From Flavobacterium covae (GTDB lineage Bacteria > Bacteroidota > Bacteroidia > Flavobacteriales > Flavobacteriaceae): a stretch of 64,000 nt of DNA. Every line of letters begins with the position of its first letter. Within the stretch, counting starts at the first letter, position 1. This document shows positions 9,018-19,275 of the stretch, piece after piece. The stretch is from assembly GCA_019565575.1 (NCBI GenBank), contig CP067379.1:3038001-3102000 (forward strand), in the 5' to 3' direction. The position numbers and the translations under genes were made by a program. The notes under the pieces were generated by a model that was not told the origin of the DNA, did no database searches, and saw only the letters and a program-made list of their open reading frames with translations.

Positions 9018-10294
9018 TTATATTTTTATTTCCCCCGAAATAAGCTTTGGTAGTAGCGTATCTCTTAGGTTGGTTAGTTCTTGGTTTTCGCTGGTGTTAT
9101 TAAATATTGTTTCAAAAAAGGGTTTGATGCAATTATCAAATTCAATATTTATGAATTTGGGAGGCAATAAAACCTTTGATGATTTTATTTCAGATGTTGA
9201 AAGATTTACTTGAACACCACTATTTGCTCTACTTCTTAAATCTTCAATAAAATTGTTACTATTTGTAAGAATGTATAAATAAGGAAAATCAATACCTAAG
9301 TCGTTGTTTGGTCTCAATAAACCTACACGTTGATTGACTATATATTTATCATTTTCATTCATTAACGCTGTATGTCCGAGTAATGCAACATTACCTTTCA
9401 TATCGGTCATACACATCAGTAAATCACCAACTCTTAAAACATACTTATCAAGTTTTTTTGCTTTAGACTTTTCATAATAGCTTTTTGTGCCGTCTGCATT
9501 TAAGCCACCGCCTTTTTTGATATGACCCATTTTAAAAACGTGATAGCAATCACCAGTATTTTCATTTAAAAGCTCATTACTTTTAAATGCATTGCCGTTT
9601 GAAAAATCAATTAAATCATTAAGAGTTCCAACTTCCCACCCCTTAGGAATTGCACCTAACTCACTATCTACCATTTCGCCACCTGATGATTTGTAAGGTT
9701 CTCCGTTTTCGTTTGGAAATTCAAAATCTATAAACCACTGTTTAAATAGTGTTTGGGCAAGGTTTTCTAACTCTTGGTTTATTTTGTTGTTGAGTTCTAT
9801 TTTGTCGTCAAGGGAGGAAAGGATTTCTGCAATGGCAGTTTGTGTTGGCAGGTCGGGGAGATTAATTGGTAAATCTTTTAATTCCTCTGCCCTAAAAGCA
9901 GGGAAAGTTGTAGTGCCGCCTTCCGCAATTGTATTTAGAAACTCTGTAATCTCTGCCTGTGTTAAGAAATAATATAAAAAACGAGGATCAATTCTTTTAG
10001 GTGTAACAACTGCAAAACCTGTAGAAACGACTTGATTGGCTTTTGCTTTTTTATAAAACCGTAATGTTTTTGAATAGGTCTTACGGTAGATATTATTGTA
10101 TCACCATTTGCAATTAAGCGTTTTGCCCTGCTTGGTGCCTCTGAAATAGTTGTGTAAATTGGTGTATCAAATTTGTTTTCGGTTACTGAAGAAGTATCAA
10201 TATATTCAATAGACTTAAATTCAAAATTACGTCCAATACTTCTTTCATTGATAGCAACCAATTCACCTAATTTGTATTCTTTCCAGTTTGTCAT
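9018..10294 (-). CDS. hsdS: Type I restriction-modification specificity subunit (one frameshift)
   Basis: About 425 residues with two target-recognition domains. TRD1 begins MTNWKEYKLGELVAINER. The central conserved helix contains QTAIAEILSSLDDKIELNN, followed by LAQTLFKQWFIDFEFP. TRD2 begins LGAIPKGWEVGTLNDLI, and the C-terminal helix ends LRDTLLPKLISGEIKI. HsdS sets the bipartite DNA target of the methylase and nuclease. The break is near 10,051: six A on the coding strand, where seven restore the frame (FIKKAKANQVVSTGFAVV). Its start is 3 bases beyond the stop of the 407-residue gene, so it is tightly coupled. Confidence 0.92.
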
Positions 10295-10297
10295 ATA

Positions 10298-11521
10298 TTA
10301 ATCTTGCTCAACAAATGAGATTAGTAAATCTGTAAGTTTTGGCTCTTTAGAACCTGTTTTTAATTCTTCCTTGCGTTTTACAATTACATCATAGGTTTTA
10401 TCCCATTTAATCTTATACGCCATTTCTAAACGGTCGCTATCCAAGTATCCTTTTGATCTGTTTGTTTCATCTTCAAAATCCTCAAATTCATAATGCCCTG
10501 TTTTTAAATTTAGGGCTGTAAAACGCCCTGTTATTTTTATATCATCGGTATCAGAAAACTCTAATGTTTCTAAATTTTGCAGAATAACTTTTGCCTTTTT
10601 ATAATCAATATCACTATTTATAAAATGCTCTGAGATAGCATTTACATAGTTCAATTTAAAGTTTGTTTTTGCTCCTGTTATTGTTTTTAAAAGGCTTTTG
10701 TAACTATTGACTACCTTTTTATCTAAAGTAGATATGTAGGCTTTGAAATCCTCTATGTTGTTTGAAGATTCGTAAAAGCCAATTACAAATTCTACAAATT
10801 TATCTTCGGTTGATTTAGTGCCTGGAAAATTAATTTCATTGCCAACTGGCTTGAATAATGCACCAAAAGAATTTCTGGTATTGCCTATGTAATGAAAGGT
10901 TGATGCTCCTTGTAAAAGTGCTGTATCAATCTTGATATTGTCTTCTTTAGCTTTACGCTTTGTTTTGTTTATATAGTCTTTTTTTAGCCCTTTGTTAATC
11001 GCAACAAATTGTATTAATGAGTTTGCCCATAATTCGGCATCAATAGTGCCATAACCTACTTTTTCGGAGTTGCCGAAATATGCTTGAAATATACCTTGAT
11101 TGTGTTTTTTGGAATAGCTGCTTAAATCAACTTGTTGTTTGAGTGGCTCAAAACTGTATAGGCTGTTTTTATTTGGCAAATAAGATTCTGGTAACTCATA
11201 AATATATAATAATTCAAAATTGTGATACTGAATATCTTTATCAATATCTACCTTATACACTAAGCCAGCATCTAATTCTGTAATAAGTTGATGTAGTGAT
11301 ATTTTACGATTTAAGTAGTCTTGAAGTTTAACTATGCTAATATTGATAATGAGCCATCTATTATAAGTAGCATCGGTATCTACCCAATAAAATAAATAAT
11401 CTTCACCCGATAAACTTTGGTAATGAGAAAGCAAAGGGCCATCATAATATATGAGGTCGCTTACTTTGACTAAGTCTTTTAGCCAATCGGACTTAATTGA
11501 TATGCCTTTTACTTTTTCCAT
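10298..11521 (-). CDS. Uncharacterised 407-residue protein within the Type I operon
   Basis: An intact 407-residue soluble protein beginning MEKVKGISIKSDWLKDLVK. The N-terminal third is rich in Tyr/Trp/Leu strands (LIYYDGPLLSHYQSL, DYLFYWVDTDATYNRWL); the C-terminal half is basic and helical (KGLKKDYINKTKRKAKE). From memory the N-terminus resembles proteins labelled DUF6575, but I am not sure. Its start overlaps the stop of the upstream gene as TAATG and its stop is 3 bases before hsdS. No nuclease or ATPase motif is visible. It is probably an accessory gene of the restriction locus. Confidence 0.6.
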   Translation of the reverse strand: MEKVKGISIKSDWLKDLVKVSDLIYYDGPLLSHYQSLSGEDYLFYWVDTDATYNRWLIINISIVKLQDYLNRKISLHQLITELDAGLVYKVDIDKDIQYHNFELLYIYELPESYLPNKNSLYSFEPLKQQVDLSSYSKKHNQGIFQAYFGNSEKVGYGTIDAELWANSLIQFVAINKGLKKDYINKTKRKAKEDNIKIDTALLQGASTFHYIGNTRNSFGALFKPVGNEINFPGTKSTEDKFVEFVIGFYESSNNIEDFKAYISTLDKKVVNSYKSLLKTITGAKTNFKLNYVNAISEHFINSDIDYKKAKVILQNLETLEFSDTDDIKITGRFTALNLKTGHYEFEDFEDETNRSKGYLDSDRLEMAYKIKWDKTYDVIVKRKEELKTGSKEPKLTDLLISFVEQD

Positions 11522-11960
11522 TATAGCTTTTCTATAACATTAAATTTGTTCTTTAATTCTACATTTTCAAACTCATAGAGACCAAAGTGAGATGAGTAGT
11601 TTTCTTCTGTAATTAAACCATCCTCAGCATCAAGAATACCATTTGCAATATGTGTGCCTGCTGTTTTCTTGAAATTTGGAAATGAATTTGCTAATTCATA
11701 ATATTTCTCTTTTGCACCTTCAATTTTAGAATACATTGATAAGTTTAAATAATCACATTTTTTCTTACCATTTGCATCTATAAATCTTGCAGGGTCATCT
11801 TTTAATTGTGGTAAAAATTGCTCTTATAATTTATGTCTTCAAATACATAGCGGTATGCTTCAAAAGTGGTTATTGCTTTTAAATCTTTATTTGGACAATC
11901 ACAATTATGCTCATTTTTGATAATGTCCATATCTTCTTGGTATTTGAACTTTTTACCCAT
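11521..11960 (-). CDS. Uncharacterised ~146-residue protein (one frameshift)
   Basis: Starts [15 protein letters not shown] with its ATG overlapping the hsdM stop (TAATG) and ends overlapping the start of the 407-residue gene, so all three genes are translationally coupled. The break is near 11,815: five T on the coding strand, where six restore NFLPQLKDDPARFIDANG. It has three Cys (HNCDCPN, KKCDYL) that might bind a metal. I recognise no family. Its strict coupling with the neighbouring gene suggests the pair acts together. Confidence 0.6.
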
Positions 11961-13468
11961 TATATCTCAATGCCTACTTTTACTAAATTGGTTTTAATAC
12001 GCTGCTGTAACTCAATAGATTTTTCAAAATAACCCTTTAAGTTTTCAGAAATAGCTGTCACTTTTTCATCGTAGGGTATGCCGTCATCTTCTACTTCTTC
12101 AGTGCCTACATATCTGCCCGGTGTTAGTACAAAATTGTTTGCTTCTACTTCTGCAAGTTTTGCAGACTTGCAAAACCCTTGTACATCTTCATAATTGCCA
12201 TCTATATTTCGCCAATTGTGGTATGCTTGTGAGATTTGGGCAATATCTGTATCTGTAAGAATTTTATTTTTACGACTGGTCATAGTGCCTAATTTTCGAG
12301 CATCTATAAACAGTATTTCCCCTGAACGATTTCGGAATTTGTGATTGGTTCGGTTACGAGCCAAGAACCAAAGACAAGCTGGAATTTGAGTATTGTAAAA
12401 TAATTGAGTAGGTAAGGCTACCATACAATCTACCAAGCCCTCTGTAATTAGTTGCTTTCTTATTTCGCCCTCTGTACCTGCATTGGTAGTCATAGAGCCA
12501 TTGGCTAAAACAATGCCTGCTGTTCCTGTAGTACTTAGCTTATTAATGAATAATTGTAACCAACCATAATTGGCATTACCAACGGGAGGTATTCCATATT
12601 TCCACATATGACTGTCTTGCAATTGCTCGCCACCCCAATCTGAAATATTAAAAGGTGGGTTTGCAATGATGTAATCTGCTTTTAAGTCTTTGTGTCTGTC
12701 GTTATGGAAAGTATCGCCTAACTCAATTTTGGCATCAATCCCTCTAATGGCTAAATTCATTTTAGCCAATTTGTAGGTTGTAGGGTTACTCTCTTGACCG
12801 TAAACGGCAATATCTCCAATTCTACCACCGTGGGCTTTTAAAAACTTCTCACTTTGAACGAACATACCTCCACTACCACAACAACCATCATAAATACGAC
12901 CATTGTAAGGTTCGAGCATTTCAACTAATAATTTAACTATACTTTCAGGTGTGTAGAATTGACCGCCTCTTTTACCTTCGGCATCAGCAAACATTCCTAA
13001 AAAGTACTCATATACTCTACCTAATAAATCTTTACTGCTATGACCTTCTTGTTTGAAGCCTACGTTACCGATTAAGTCCACTAATTCACCCAAACGTTTT
13101 TTATCTAATGCAGGTCTTGCATAATCTTTAGGTAAAACACCTTTAAGCGTTGGATTGTCTTTTTCGATGGCATCCATAGCATCATCAATATCTTTGCCTA
13201 TACTCGGAAGCTTTGCTCTTTGATGTTGTAAATAGTTCCATCTTGCTGAAGGTGGTACATAGAAAACATTTTCAGCCAAGTACTCGTCTTTGTCTTCTGC
13301 ATCTGATAGATTATCTTCTTTGAGCTTGTTGTATAAATCTTCAAAGCTGTCTGATATGTATTTTAGGAAAATCAAACCTAATACAATGTGCTTGTATTCT
13401 GCTGCATCCATATTGTTACGCAACTTATCTGCTGTAGCCCAAAGGGTTTTTTCGAGTTCTTGATCCAT
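11960..13468 (-). CDS. hsdM: Type I DNA methyltransferase subunit M
   Basis: An intact protein of 502 residues from the ATG at 13466-13468 ([19 protein letters not shown]); the open frame reaches 13522, but that overlaps the XRE gene. The HsdM N-terminal helical domain is followed by [17 protein letters not shown] motif [15 protein letters not shown], and catalytic [15 protein letters not shown], which marks an N6-adenine methylase. It methylates host DNA at the HsdS-defined site and forms the core of the restriction complex. It starts 2 bases after the stop of the XRE regulator. Confidence 0.95.
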   Translation of the reverse strand: MDQELEKTLWATADKLRNNMDAAEYKHIVLGLIFLKYISDSFEDLYNKLKEDNLSDAEDKDEYLAENVFYVPPSARWNYLQHQRAKLPSIGKDIDDAMDAIEKDNPTLKGVLPKDYARPALDKKRLGELVDLIGNVGFKQEGHSSKDLLGRVYEYFLGMFADAEGKRGGQFYTPESIVKLLVEMLEPYNGRIYDGCCGSGGMFVQSEKFLKAHGGRIGDIAVYGQESNPTTYKLAKMNLAIRGIDAKIELGDTFHNDRHKDLKADYIIANPPFNISDWGGEQLQDSHMWKYGIPPVGNANYGWLQLFINKLSTTGTAGIVLANGSMTTNAGTEGEIRKQLITEGLVDCMVALPTQLFYNTQIPACLWFLARNRTNHKFRNRSGEILFIDARKLGTMTSRKNKILTDTDIAQISQAYHNWRNIDGNYEDVQGFCKSAKLAEVEANNFVLTPGRYVGTEEVEDDGIPYDEKVTAISENLKGYFEKSIELQQRIKTNLVKVGIEI

Positions 13469-13470
13469 AT

Positions 13471-13752
13471 TTATTTCTTGTCGATTTCTGTTAAAACTAT
13501 TTTTAGAGCATCTGTTGCACAATCTTCATTTTGAACAACTGTAAGCACTTTTTCGGCAAGCCAATAGGGTAATAGTACTTTTTCGTTTATGTGATAAAAT
13601 TTTGCTAACGATTTCAGTTTTGCACGGCTAACTGGTTTATCGTTGTTTTCCATTTTACTTACATAGGCAGTATCTACGCCTAAGGCGGCTGCTACTTGCC
13701 TTTGAACAAATCCGTTACTTTCTCTTATCTCTTTGAGTTTTTCTCCGAGCAT
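13471..13752 (-). CDS. XRE-family HTH regulator of the restriction operon
   Basis: A 93-residue protein with an N-terminal Cro/CI helix-turn-helix: [20 protein letters not shown], then [21 protein letters not shown]. It is the first gene of the long minus-strand operon, 2 bases before hsdM, like the controller proteins that delay restriction until DNA is methylated. The spacer to the DUF3987 stop (13753-13813) is A/T-rich and should hold the operon promoter. Confidence 0.85.
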   Translation of the reverse strand: MLGEKLKEIRESNGFVQRQVAAALGVDTAYVSKMENNDKPVSRAKLKSLAKFYHINEKVLLPYWLAEKVLTVVQNEDCATDALKIVLTEIDKK

Positions 13753-13813
13753 ATTTCCCTTATTAGTTCTTGTCCTTAAATGGACAAATATAAATAGTTA
13801 TTTACAAATTATG

Positions 13814-16040
13814 TTAGATATTCACAATCTTTCGATAAAAACCTGTCTTTGGCTTTTCTAATAGCATTGGTACAGAGTTGTTTAAGAAATCATCAACTGA
13901 CCTTTCGGATAAGCCTAATTTTAAGCCAAAAGCAACTGCTTCTTTGCGTTGAAATTCTTGCGGAAGCTGGTCTAAAAGCTGTTTTTTGTTGTTTGGCATT
14001 TTGTAAATTGTAGGCTCTTTTTGTTGTTCCAAATTATTGAACATTAAAAGACTGTGTTGTAAATACACATCTGAAAGCATCAAAGATGCTTGAAAGTCGT
14101 CATCAGTGCAGGTTACATCTTTTGAGCAATCGCCATTTTCGAACTTCCGTAGGGCTGTGAATATCATACAAAAACGATACAGAATTAAGCCTAAACGAAA
14201 TACTACACTTGCTGCATCCTCTCCAGTGAAAATGACAACATTTTTGAGCTTGTCGAAAAAAACTTGGTTGAGTTTATTCCATTGCAATTGGGTTAAAAAT
14301 ACTTCTGTTGGGTATTGATTTAAAAAATCGACAATTAGCAACACTTGCTTTGATAATGCTTCAAAGTGGTCGTTGTAAACAATACCCCCTGGTCTCGGTG
14401 ATGGGTCTTGCCAAACGATTTCGTTTTTGAACGCATAGAATATAAAACGACTGAATAAACCATCTTCTGCCGAAGCGATTAGCTTAGGCACTTGGGCTGG
14501 TGTGCCTGACAAGGCCACCGCCAATTGTGGGTGTTTTATTTCTAAAAGTTCACGGTTGGTTTTTCTTGCTGCTGATATTTTTTCGTGATGAAATGCTGCT
14601 CTCATAATGTGAGAGTAATTTCCCCAATCTTGTTTGTTTGCTCCACTCATTGCATCTGCTTCTGTTTCGCAAATGATACCTTTGCCGTCATTGTCTTGTA
14701 GTATTTGCATCATCATAGCTTGGCTACAATCGGCAGGAATAAATAATAATTTGAAAACAGGCTCTTTTGGTTTCTCAGGTATTGGGTCGTCTTTCTTCCT
14801 TTTACTCAATTGGGCTTTGTATTCTATCATTTCATTTTCGTGTTGGTCTTTGGCTTGTTTGCTACTTTCCACCATTCTTTCGTGGATTTTATCGCCTAAT
14901 CTTTTGGCATTTTTTAAAACCCCTTTGCCACTTGCTGCCGGTGCAATAACGAAAGAAAACAAATGCGGATAAACTCTTTCTTGATGATATACGCCTTGAA
15001 CATCAGGCAAACAACCACTAATGATACATAAGGCACTGGTTAAAAAAACATCTCTTTTACGAGGGTCATTTTCAAAGGCTCTTGCACCTTCTCGAAACAA
15101 ATCAGGCATTAAATTGATGGCTTCTATTGGAATGGTTGGGGTTGTTTTTAGATAATCTTCGGTAGTATCGTTTATGATTTCTTTCTTTTGCGAACCTGCA
15201 AGGTTTGCAAACTTGCCAAACTCTGCGGAATTATTTTGATAAGCACTTTCTATTGATTTGCGTATTTCGGTTTGGTTTTCGTGGCAGAAATTTGATGTAA
15301 TCAAATTTTCTGCTACTGGGTGTGGAATACCTCTACGATTGCAATTACAAGCTAACTGATATAAATAATTGTTGCGGTTTCCATTATTGTAATTCAAAAT
15401 GTTGTTAGTGAAACTAACACATTCATCAAAAATGGTGTTGTTAGATTTTTGAGCTTGCTCAAAAAGAGGTTCGCTTAAAGGAGCTTGCTCCTGCAAAGCA
15501 ATATTAAAAGTGCTTGCACTTTCATTTAAAAAGGCGTTTGTGTCGTTAGACACAAAACAAAGCCTTGTAATGTCTTTGCATTTTGGATCAGCTTCAATAT
15601 TTATTTCCTTTTCATAAAAGACTTGTACTTGCTTGTAGGCTTGCTCGTGGTTGACCTGTACTGTATTTACTTTGATAAACACTTTTAACCCATCACCACT
15701 TGGGCTTGTGAAACAAGCATAAGTGAAAGGTATTTTGACCGCAAGGTCAAAAGCCTGTTGTAATTCCTCTGATGTAAGTTTGTCAAAATCAAGATGAACG
15801 AAACCGCTGTAAGCGGTGAGTAACTCTTTTTTCTGCCGTCTTTAAAAGTAGCTGAAGGCGTGAACGCCAAAAGTTCTTTTTGAGTTGGTCGGCTCTTTCG
15901 GGTTTACCCATACCTTTTGCCATACGAATAGCATTTATGCTATCGTGATAAGTGCCTGTTTTGATGTTAGAAATAATTGAGGAAAGTGTAACGTCCTCAA
16001 TAGGCATATTGAAGTTTTTAAATATCGTTACTTTTTCCAT
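13814..16040 (-). CDS. VirE_N / DUF3987 primase-helicase-like protein (two frameshifts)
   Basis: About 742 residues. The N-terminus (MEKVTIFKNFNMPIEDV) through YSGFVHLDFDKLTSEE and FTSPSGDGLKVFIKV matches the VirE N-terminal/BT4734-like domain. The C-terminal part is DUF3987, with the P-loop-like FVIAPAASGKGVLKNAKRL and FIPADCSQAMMMQIL. Such proteins occur in Bacteroidota integrative elements and phage satellites and probably act in element replication. The breaks are near 15,885 (A5 to A6 restores LKKELLAFTP) and 15,832 (A6 to A7 restores GRKKELLTAYSG). The start overlaps the upstream HTH gene by 23 bases. Confidence 0.85.
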
Positions 16041-16341
16041 CAGTAGTAAATTTTAGGTTAGCCAATTGATTTGCAGGAATGGTGCTTCTGTCAAGAAGTG
16101 CCATAATTTCTGAAAGTCGGTAGTAAATTTTATTACCTACTTGAGAATATCCAATTATGTTTTCTGTACGCCAATAAGCTGCGGTACGCTTGCTTATATT
16201 CATAATTTGGAGGAACTCCTGATTATCATACCAAACTTGGTCGGGTTCTGTTCTTTGCTTGTTGCGTACTTCAATGGTCAAGGCTTCTAAACGCTGTTTG
16301 ATTTCTTGAACCTCTTCTTCGGAAAATCTATAAAAGCTCAT
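16018..16341 (-). CDS. HTH_17-type DNA-binding protein
   Basis: A 107-residue protein. The N-terminus is a Glu/Lys-rich helix (EEEVQEIKQRLEALTIEV), followed by a MerR/excisionase-like winged helix, WYDNQEFLQIMNISKRTAAY and YSQVGNKIYYRLSEIMALL. It is a standard component of the int-HTH-DUF3987 module in Bacteroidota elements and probably controls excision or the downstream primase gene, which it overlaps. It starts 2 bases after the stop of a second HTH gene. Confidence 0.8.
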   Translation of the reverse strand: MSFYRFSEEEVQEIKQRLEALTIEVRNKQRTEPDQVWYDNQEFLQIMNISKRTAAYWRTENIIGYSQVGNKIYYRLSEIMALLDRSTIPANQLANLKFTTDGKSNDI

Positions 16342-16343
16342 AA

Positions 16344-16645
16344 TTATTTACGTTTGTTTCTGATTAAATAATTAGCTGCTGCCGTTTCGATGTCTTCCGA
16401 AGTTTCTTGCTTATTACGCATTAACCATTCGTCTATTTCTTGGCGATTGAAATAGAGTTTTTTTCCCTGTGGGCAAAAATGCGGGATTTGCTTCTGAGAA
16501 GTTAGTTTGTACAAATGTGATGCACTGATGTCAAGATATTTGCAGGCATCATTGAATGTGAGTACTTCTTTTTGAAGAAGATTTTGTTCGTCAATTTTTG
16601 TTCTAATTGACTAAGTTTTTCGAGAATTTGATTTACTTCCATCAT
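16344..16645 (-). CDS. Excisionase-like HTH protein (one frameshift)
   Basis: About 100 residues. It starts MMEVNQILEKLSQLEQK. Five A on the coding strand near 16,595, where six are expected, break the frame; restoring it gives VLTFNDACKYLDISASHLYK and FCPQGKKLYFNRQEIDEWLM, the classic excisionase-type DNA-binding domain. It ends with a basic tail (LIRNKRK). It forms an operon with the second HTH gene and the DUF3987 gene. Excisionase or regulatory function is inferred from the family. Confidence 0.75.
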
Positions 16646-16707
16646 TTAATATTTTTATGATTACGGAAGCAAAACAAGGCACTATATGGGTGCTATGGTA
16701 GTTGCAT

Positions 16708-16723
16708 AGGGTTGTGCAACCCT
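16708..16723. promoter_or_regulatory. Perfect palindrome upstream of the HTH/primase operon
   Basis: AGGGTTG and CAACCCT flank TG. It lies in the short spacer between the stop of the 253-residue gene and the start of the HTH operon. It could be an operator for one of the HTH proteins; no T run follows, so it is a weak terminator candidate. TATGG/TGCTATGG words repeat just before it. Confidence 0.4.
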
Positions 16724-16754
16724 GTGTTATTTCTTTTATTATCAAATAGTTATG

Positions 16755-17516
16755 TTATTTATTTTTCTTTATCTTTTTTGCTCTTTGCATTAAATGGGTG
16801 AATTTTCCTTGCCAAAAATCTATTGCGTTAAAGTCAGGAACATCAAAAGCATTCTTTACAGAATTAGCACTTACTTCTTCTTTTTGCTTTGATGAAAAGT
16901 TTTCGGAAATGAAATTGAAAATATCGGTTTTGTGTTTGGCTTCAATAATACCTTCATCATATAAAGCTCTGAATAAATAGGCTATTTCTTTGACTGTTAG
17001 ATTGGTTTTAAGCTTATTTTTCGGCTCTTGATGGGTTTGAATAGAGAAGTCGGCAAATGAACCTAAATATCCTTTTTTGAAGTCTTGCAGGGCTTGTTCT
17101 GTGGCTTCTTGGAATAGGTGGAAGTGTTTCTCATACCATTTGAAAACGTGACCGAAATATTTTTGGTCATATTCTGACATTGAGGAATAATGATTTGGCT
17201 CTGAATTTGGAAACCAATAATCTTTCCAATACTGTTCTTTCATCGCTTCAAAGCGTAGCTTTGGGCTATGGGTTTTAAACTGGCTCAATGATACCGTAAG
17301 GTATTTATTGATTTCGTTGTTGTTGAGGTGTTGGGTTCTTTTGTAAATGGTTTGAACAAATTCACTCAATAGTGGTCCTTCCATAAATCGGTTGAAATAT
17401 TCAGGATCAAATTTATACTGCTCCCAAAGGTTATCAAACTTATGTTTGTACTCAACTGCTTCAATTGAAATTCTTAATTCCAATTCTTCTACTAAAAATA
17501 TTTGCGGTGCTTCCAT
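16755..17516 (-). CDS. Unknown protein of integrative-element core
   Basis: An intact 253-residue protein beginning MEAPQIFLVEELELRIS, with aromatic, charged helices throughout (YWKDYWFPNSEPNHYSSM). The C-terminal segment, LTVKEIAYLFRALYDEGII followed by SVKNAFDVPDFNAIDFWQGK, resembles a winged-helix region found at the end of several Bacteroidota element proteins. It starts 2 bases after the integrase stop, so it is co-transcribed with int. A regulatory role is only a guess. Confidence 0.55.
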   Translation of the reverse strand: MEAPQIFLVEELELRISIEAVEYKHKFDNLWEQYKFDPEYFNRFMEGPLLSEFVQTIYKRTQHLNNNEINKYLTVSLSQFKTHSPKLRFEAMKEQYWKDYWFPNSEPNHYSSMSEYDQKYFGHVFKWYEKHFHLFQEATEQALQDFKKGYLGSFADFSIQTHQEPKNKLKTNLTVKEIAYLFRALYDEGIIEAKHKTDIFNFISENFSSKQKEEVSANSVKNAFDVPDFNAIDFWQGKFTHLMQRAKKIKKNK

Positions 17517-17518
17517 TT

Positions 17519-18632
17519 TTATAATTTGATTTTGATTTTGTTGGCAGCTTCTACCTTTTTTTCGTTGATAACCTTTGCGTATATCTCGGTAGTAGAAAGG
17601 TTTTTATGCCCTAATAATTTTGAAACTGTGTAAATGTCTGTGCCTAAAGTCAACTGGAAGCGTAGCGTAAGTATGACGAGCACAGTGGAAAGTGATGTGC
17701 TTATTGATGCCTGCATCAATTAACCAATCCTTTAAATAGGTTTTATTCCAATTACCATATTTAAGCCCTGTAAATACTCTTTCCTTTGGTTCTTTTTGTT
17801 CGCCTAATAATTCTCTTGCTTCTTCTGCAATAGGTAAGGTTTCAGCTCCGTTTGTTTTTTGCTGACGAAAACGAATAAAGTAACCTAAATTATCAGAGTG
17901 CTGAATTTCTGACCATTTTAGTTTCTCAATATCCGACCATCTTAAACCAGTCAAACAAGAAAAAATGAACATACGCTTTAGCGTTTCATTACGGCAATGG
18001 GTGTTGGCTAACTTTTGTAATTCTTCAAGGGTTAAAAATTCCCTTTCAACATCATCTTGTGGAAATGGTTCTACCTGTTCAGATGGATTGAATTTGATTA
18101 AGCCTTCTTTTAATGCTTGTTTTAGTGCAGCTCTTAATTTATTAAAATAACTGTACTTGGTATTTAGTGAAATGCCTTCACCTGTTTTGGTTTTGGCTTC
18201 ATAGTCCAGGTAATCTTTGAACCCTTCAACCCATTCTTTATCTAAACGTTCAAACGTAACATCTTTGGGGTTGTATTCTTTAATCAGAATACGGACTGCA
18301 TTCCAATTGCCGTAATTACCCAAACTGGCTTTTTTCTTCTCTGTAAGTGCATCAAAAAACTCAAAGAAACTGCCTTTCAATTTCTCTTTATCTCGGAAAC
18401 CGTAAATACTGTTTTGAACTTCTAAATGTCTTTTGCTTCGGATGCTTTCAGCCAATTCAAGGATTTTTTTATTCTCGTCCTTTTGGGCTTTGGATAAACT
18501 TCCTTTATCGGGTTCGGGTGTGAGGTATAAACCTAAATGTTCATACTCTCTTTTTCCTTGGTCGTAGTAGTCAAGGTAGAGGGTTATTTTATTCCCCTTT
18601 TGCGTTGTCTTAATGCTATTTTCATACTTCAT
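17519..18632 (-). CDS. Tyrosine recombinase (integrase), one frameshift
   Basis: About 371 residues. It has an Arm-DNA-binding/SAM-like N-terminus (MKYENSIKTTQKGNKITLYL) and a catalytic domain with Arg in CLTGLRWSDIEKL, HxxR in FHCARHTYATL, LLGHKN, and the nucleophile Tyr in STTEIYAKV. The break is near 17,655: the plus strand reads AACTGGAAG, where AACTGAAG restores ATLQLTLGTDIYTVSKLL. It catalyses insertion and excision of the element whose edge lies at mnmE. Its start overlaps the stop of the HTH protein upstream. Confidence 0.9.
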
Positions 18633-19033
18633 CAGTTAAAAAGATTATCAATTTCGGAACGTGGTATAATTGTTCTTCTGCCCAATTTGCCAGCTTTAAG
18701 TTCAGCCCTCTGAATCATTCTTTGAATAGTCCAACGACTTGCCCCTAATAGAAAGGCAGTTTCTTGAACGCTTAAAAATTCTTTATCTCTAAGGTTTAAA
18801 AAATTACCTGTTTTGATTGGCAAACTTTGCAGACTTTGCAGATTTTCGGAATTTGCAGAAGTAACGGATTTGATTTGGTCGGATAGAGTAGTTTGAACCT
18901 TCTCTTCTCGCTTTCTTTGTTTGTATGCTCTACTGGCACATTTATGACCACAAAAACGAGTTGTAGTGGTTTGGGCAACAAATGCCTGACCACAATGTTG
19001 GCAGAATTTCGGAATTTTAATATTACTACTCAT
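18632..19033 (-). CDS. Zinc-ribbon plus excisionase-type HTH protein
   Basis: A 133-residue protein. The N-terminal CQHCGQAF...RFCGHKCASRAYKQRKREE is a four-Cys zinc finger followed by a basic stretch. The C-terminal half, FLSVQETAFLLGASRWTIQR with RTIIPRSEI, is an excisionase/HTH_17 domain. It is the first gene of the integration operon and overlaps int. It probably acts as the recombination directionality factor or as a repressor binding the phased repeats 80-150 bases upstream. Confidence 0.8.
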   Translation of the reverse strand: MSSNIKIPKFCQHCGQAFVAQTTTTRFCGHKCASRAYKQRKREEKVQTTLSDQIKSVTSANSENLQSLQSLPIKTGNFLNLRDKEFLSVQETAFLLGASRWTIQRMIQRAELKAGKLGRRTIIPRSEIDNLFN

Positions 19034-19113
19034 ATGTTGCTTATTAGAGCCTGATGTTGCTCGGTGGTGCTAATTGGTGCATCATTTCACCAGTACCTTT
19101 TAATATGTGCCTT

Positions 19114-19186
19114 TGGGCAACAAATTTGTTGTTTGAGCAACAACTGGGCAACAAAAATAAGTAAATAAGTGTAATTGGGCAACAAA
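19114..19186. promoter_or_regulatory. Three TGGGCAACAAA repeats at 31-bp spacing
   Basis: Identical 11-mers start at 19114, 19145 and 19176, exactly 31 bases apart (about three helical turns), with a fourth weaker copy (TGAGCAACAAC) at 19134 and an inverted TTGTTG at 19128. They lie between the excisionase-like gene and mnmE. Arm-type binding sites for the integrase or the HTH protein are the simplest reading. Confidence 0.6.
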
Positions 19187-19250
19187 AAGAGAAGAATGTT
19201 TGTTTATAAACCCAATAAAAACAAGCAGTTAGAAGATAAGAGAAAGATAA

Positions 19251-19275
19251 CTACTTTCCGATACAAAAGTTTGCA
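19251..19275. other. Probable attachment site at the 3' end of mnmE
   Basis: The element genes stop where mnmE ends, and the integrase operon faces away from mnmE in the usual layout. Insertion into the last codons of mnmE, regenerating the C-terminus FANFCIGK, is inferred. I found no second copy of the site in the window, so the far end would lie upstream of base 1 or the copy is diverged. Confidence 0.35.

Noticed and set aside
4094..10294. Phase-variable restriction system switched by homopolymers
   Set aside because: The runs are only five or six bases, and the same one-base losses occur in pyrF, comM, anmK and other unrelated genes, so a sequencing artefact is simpler.
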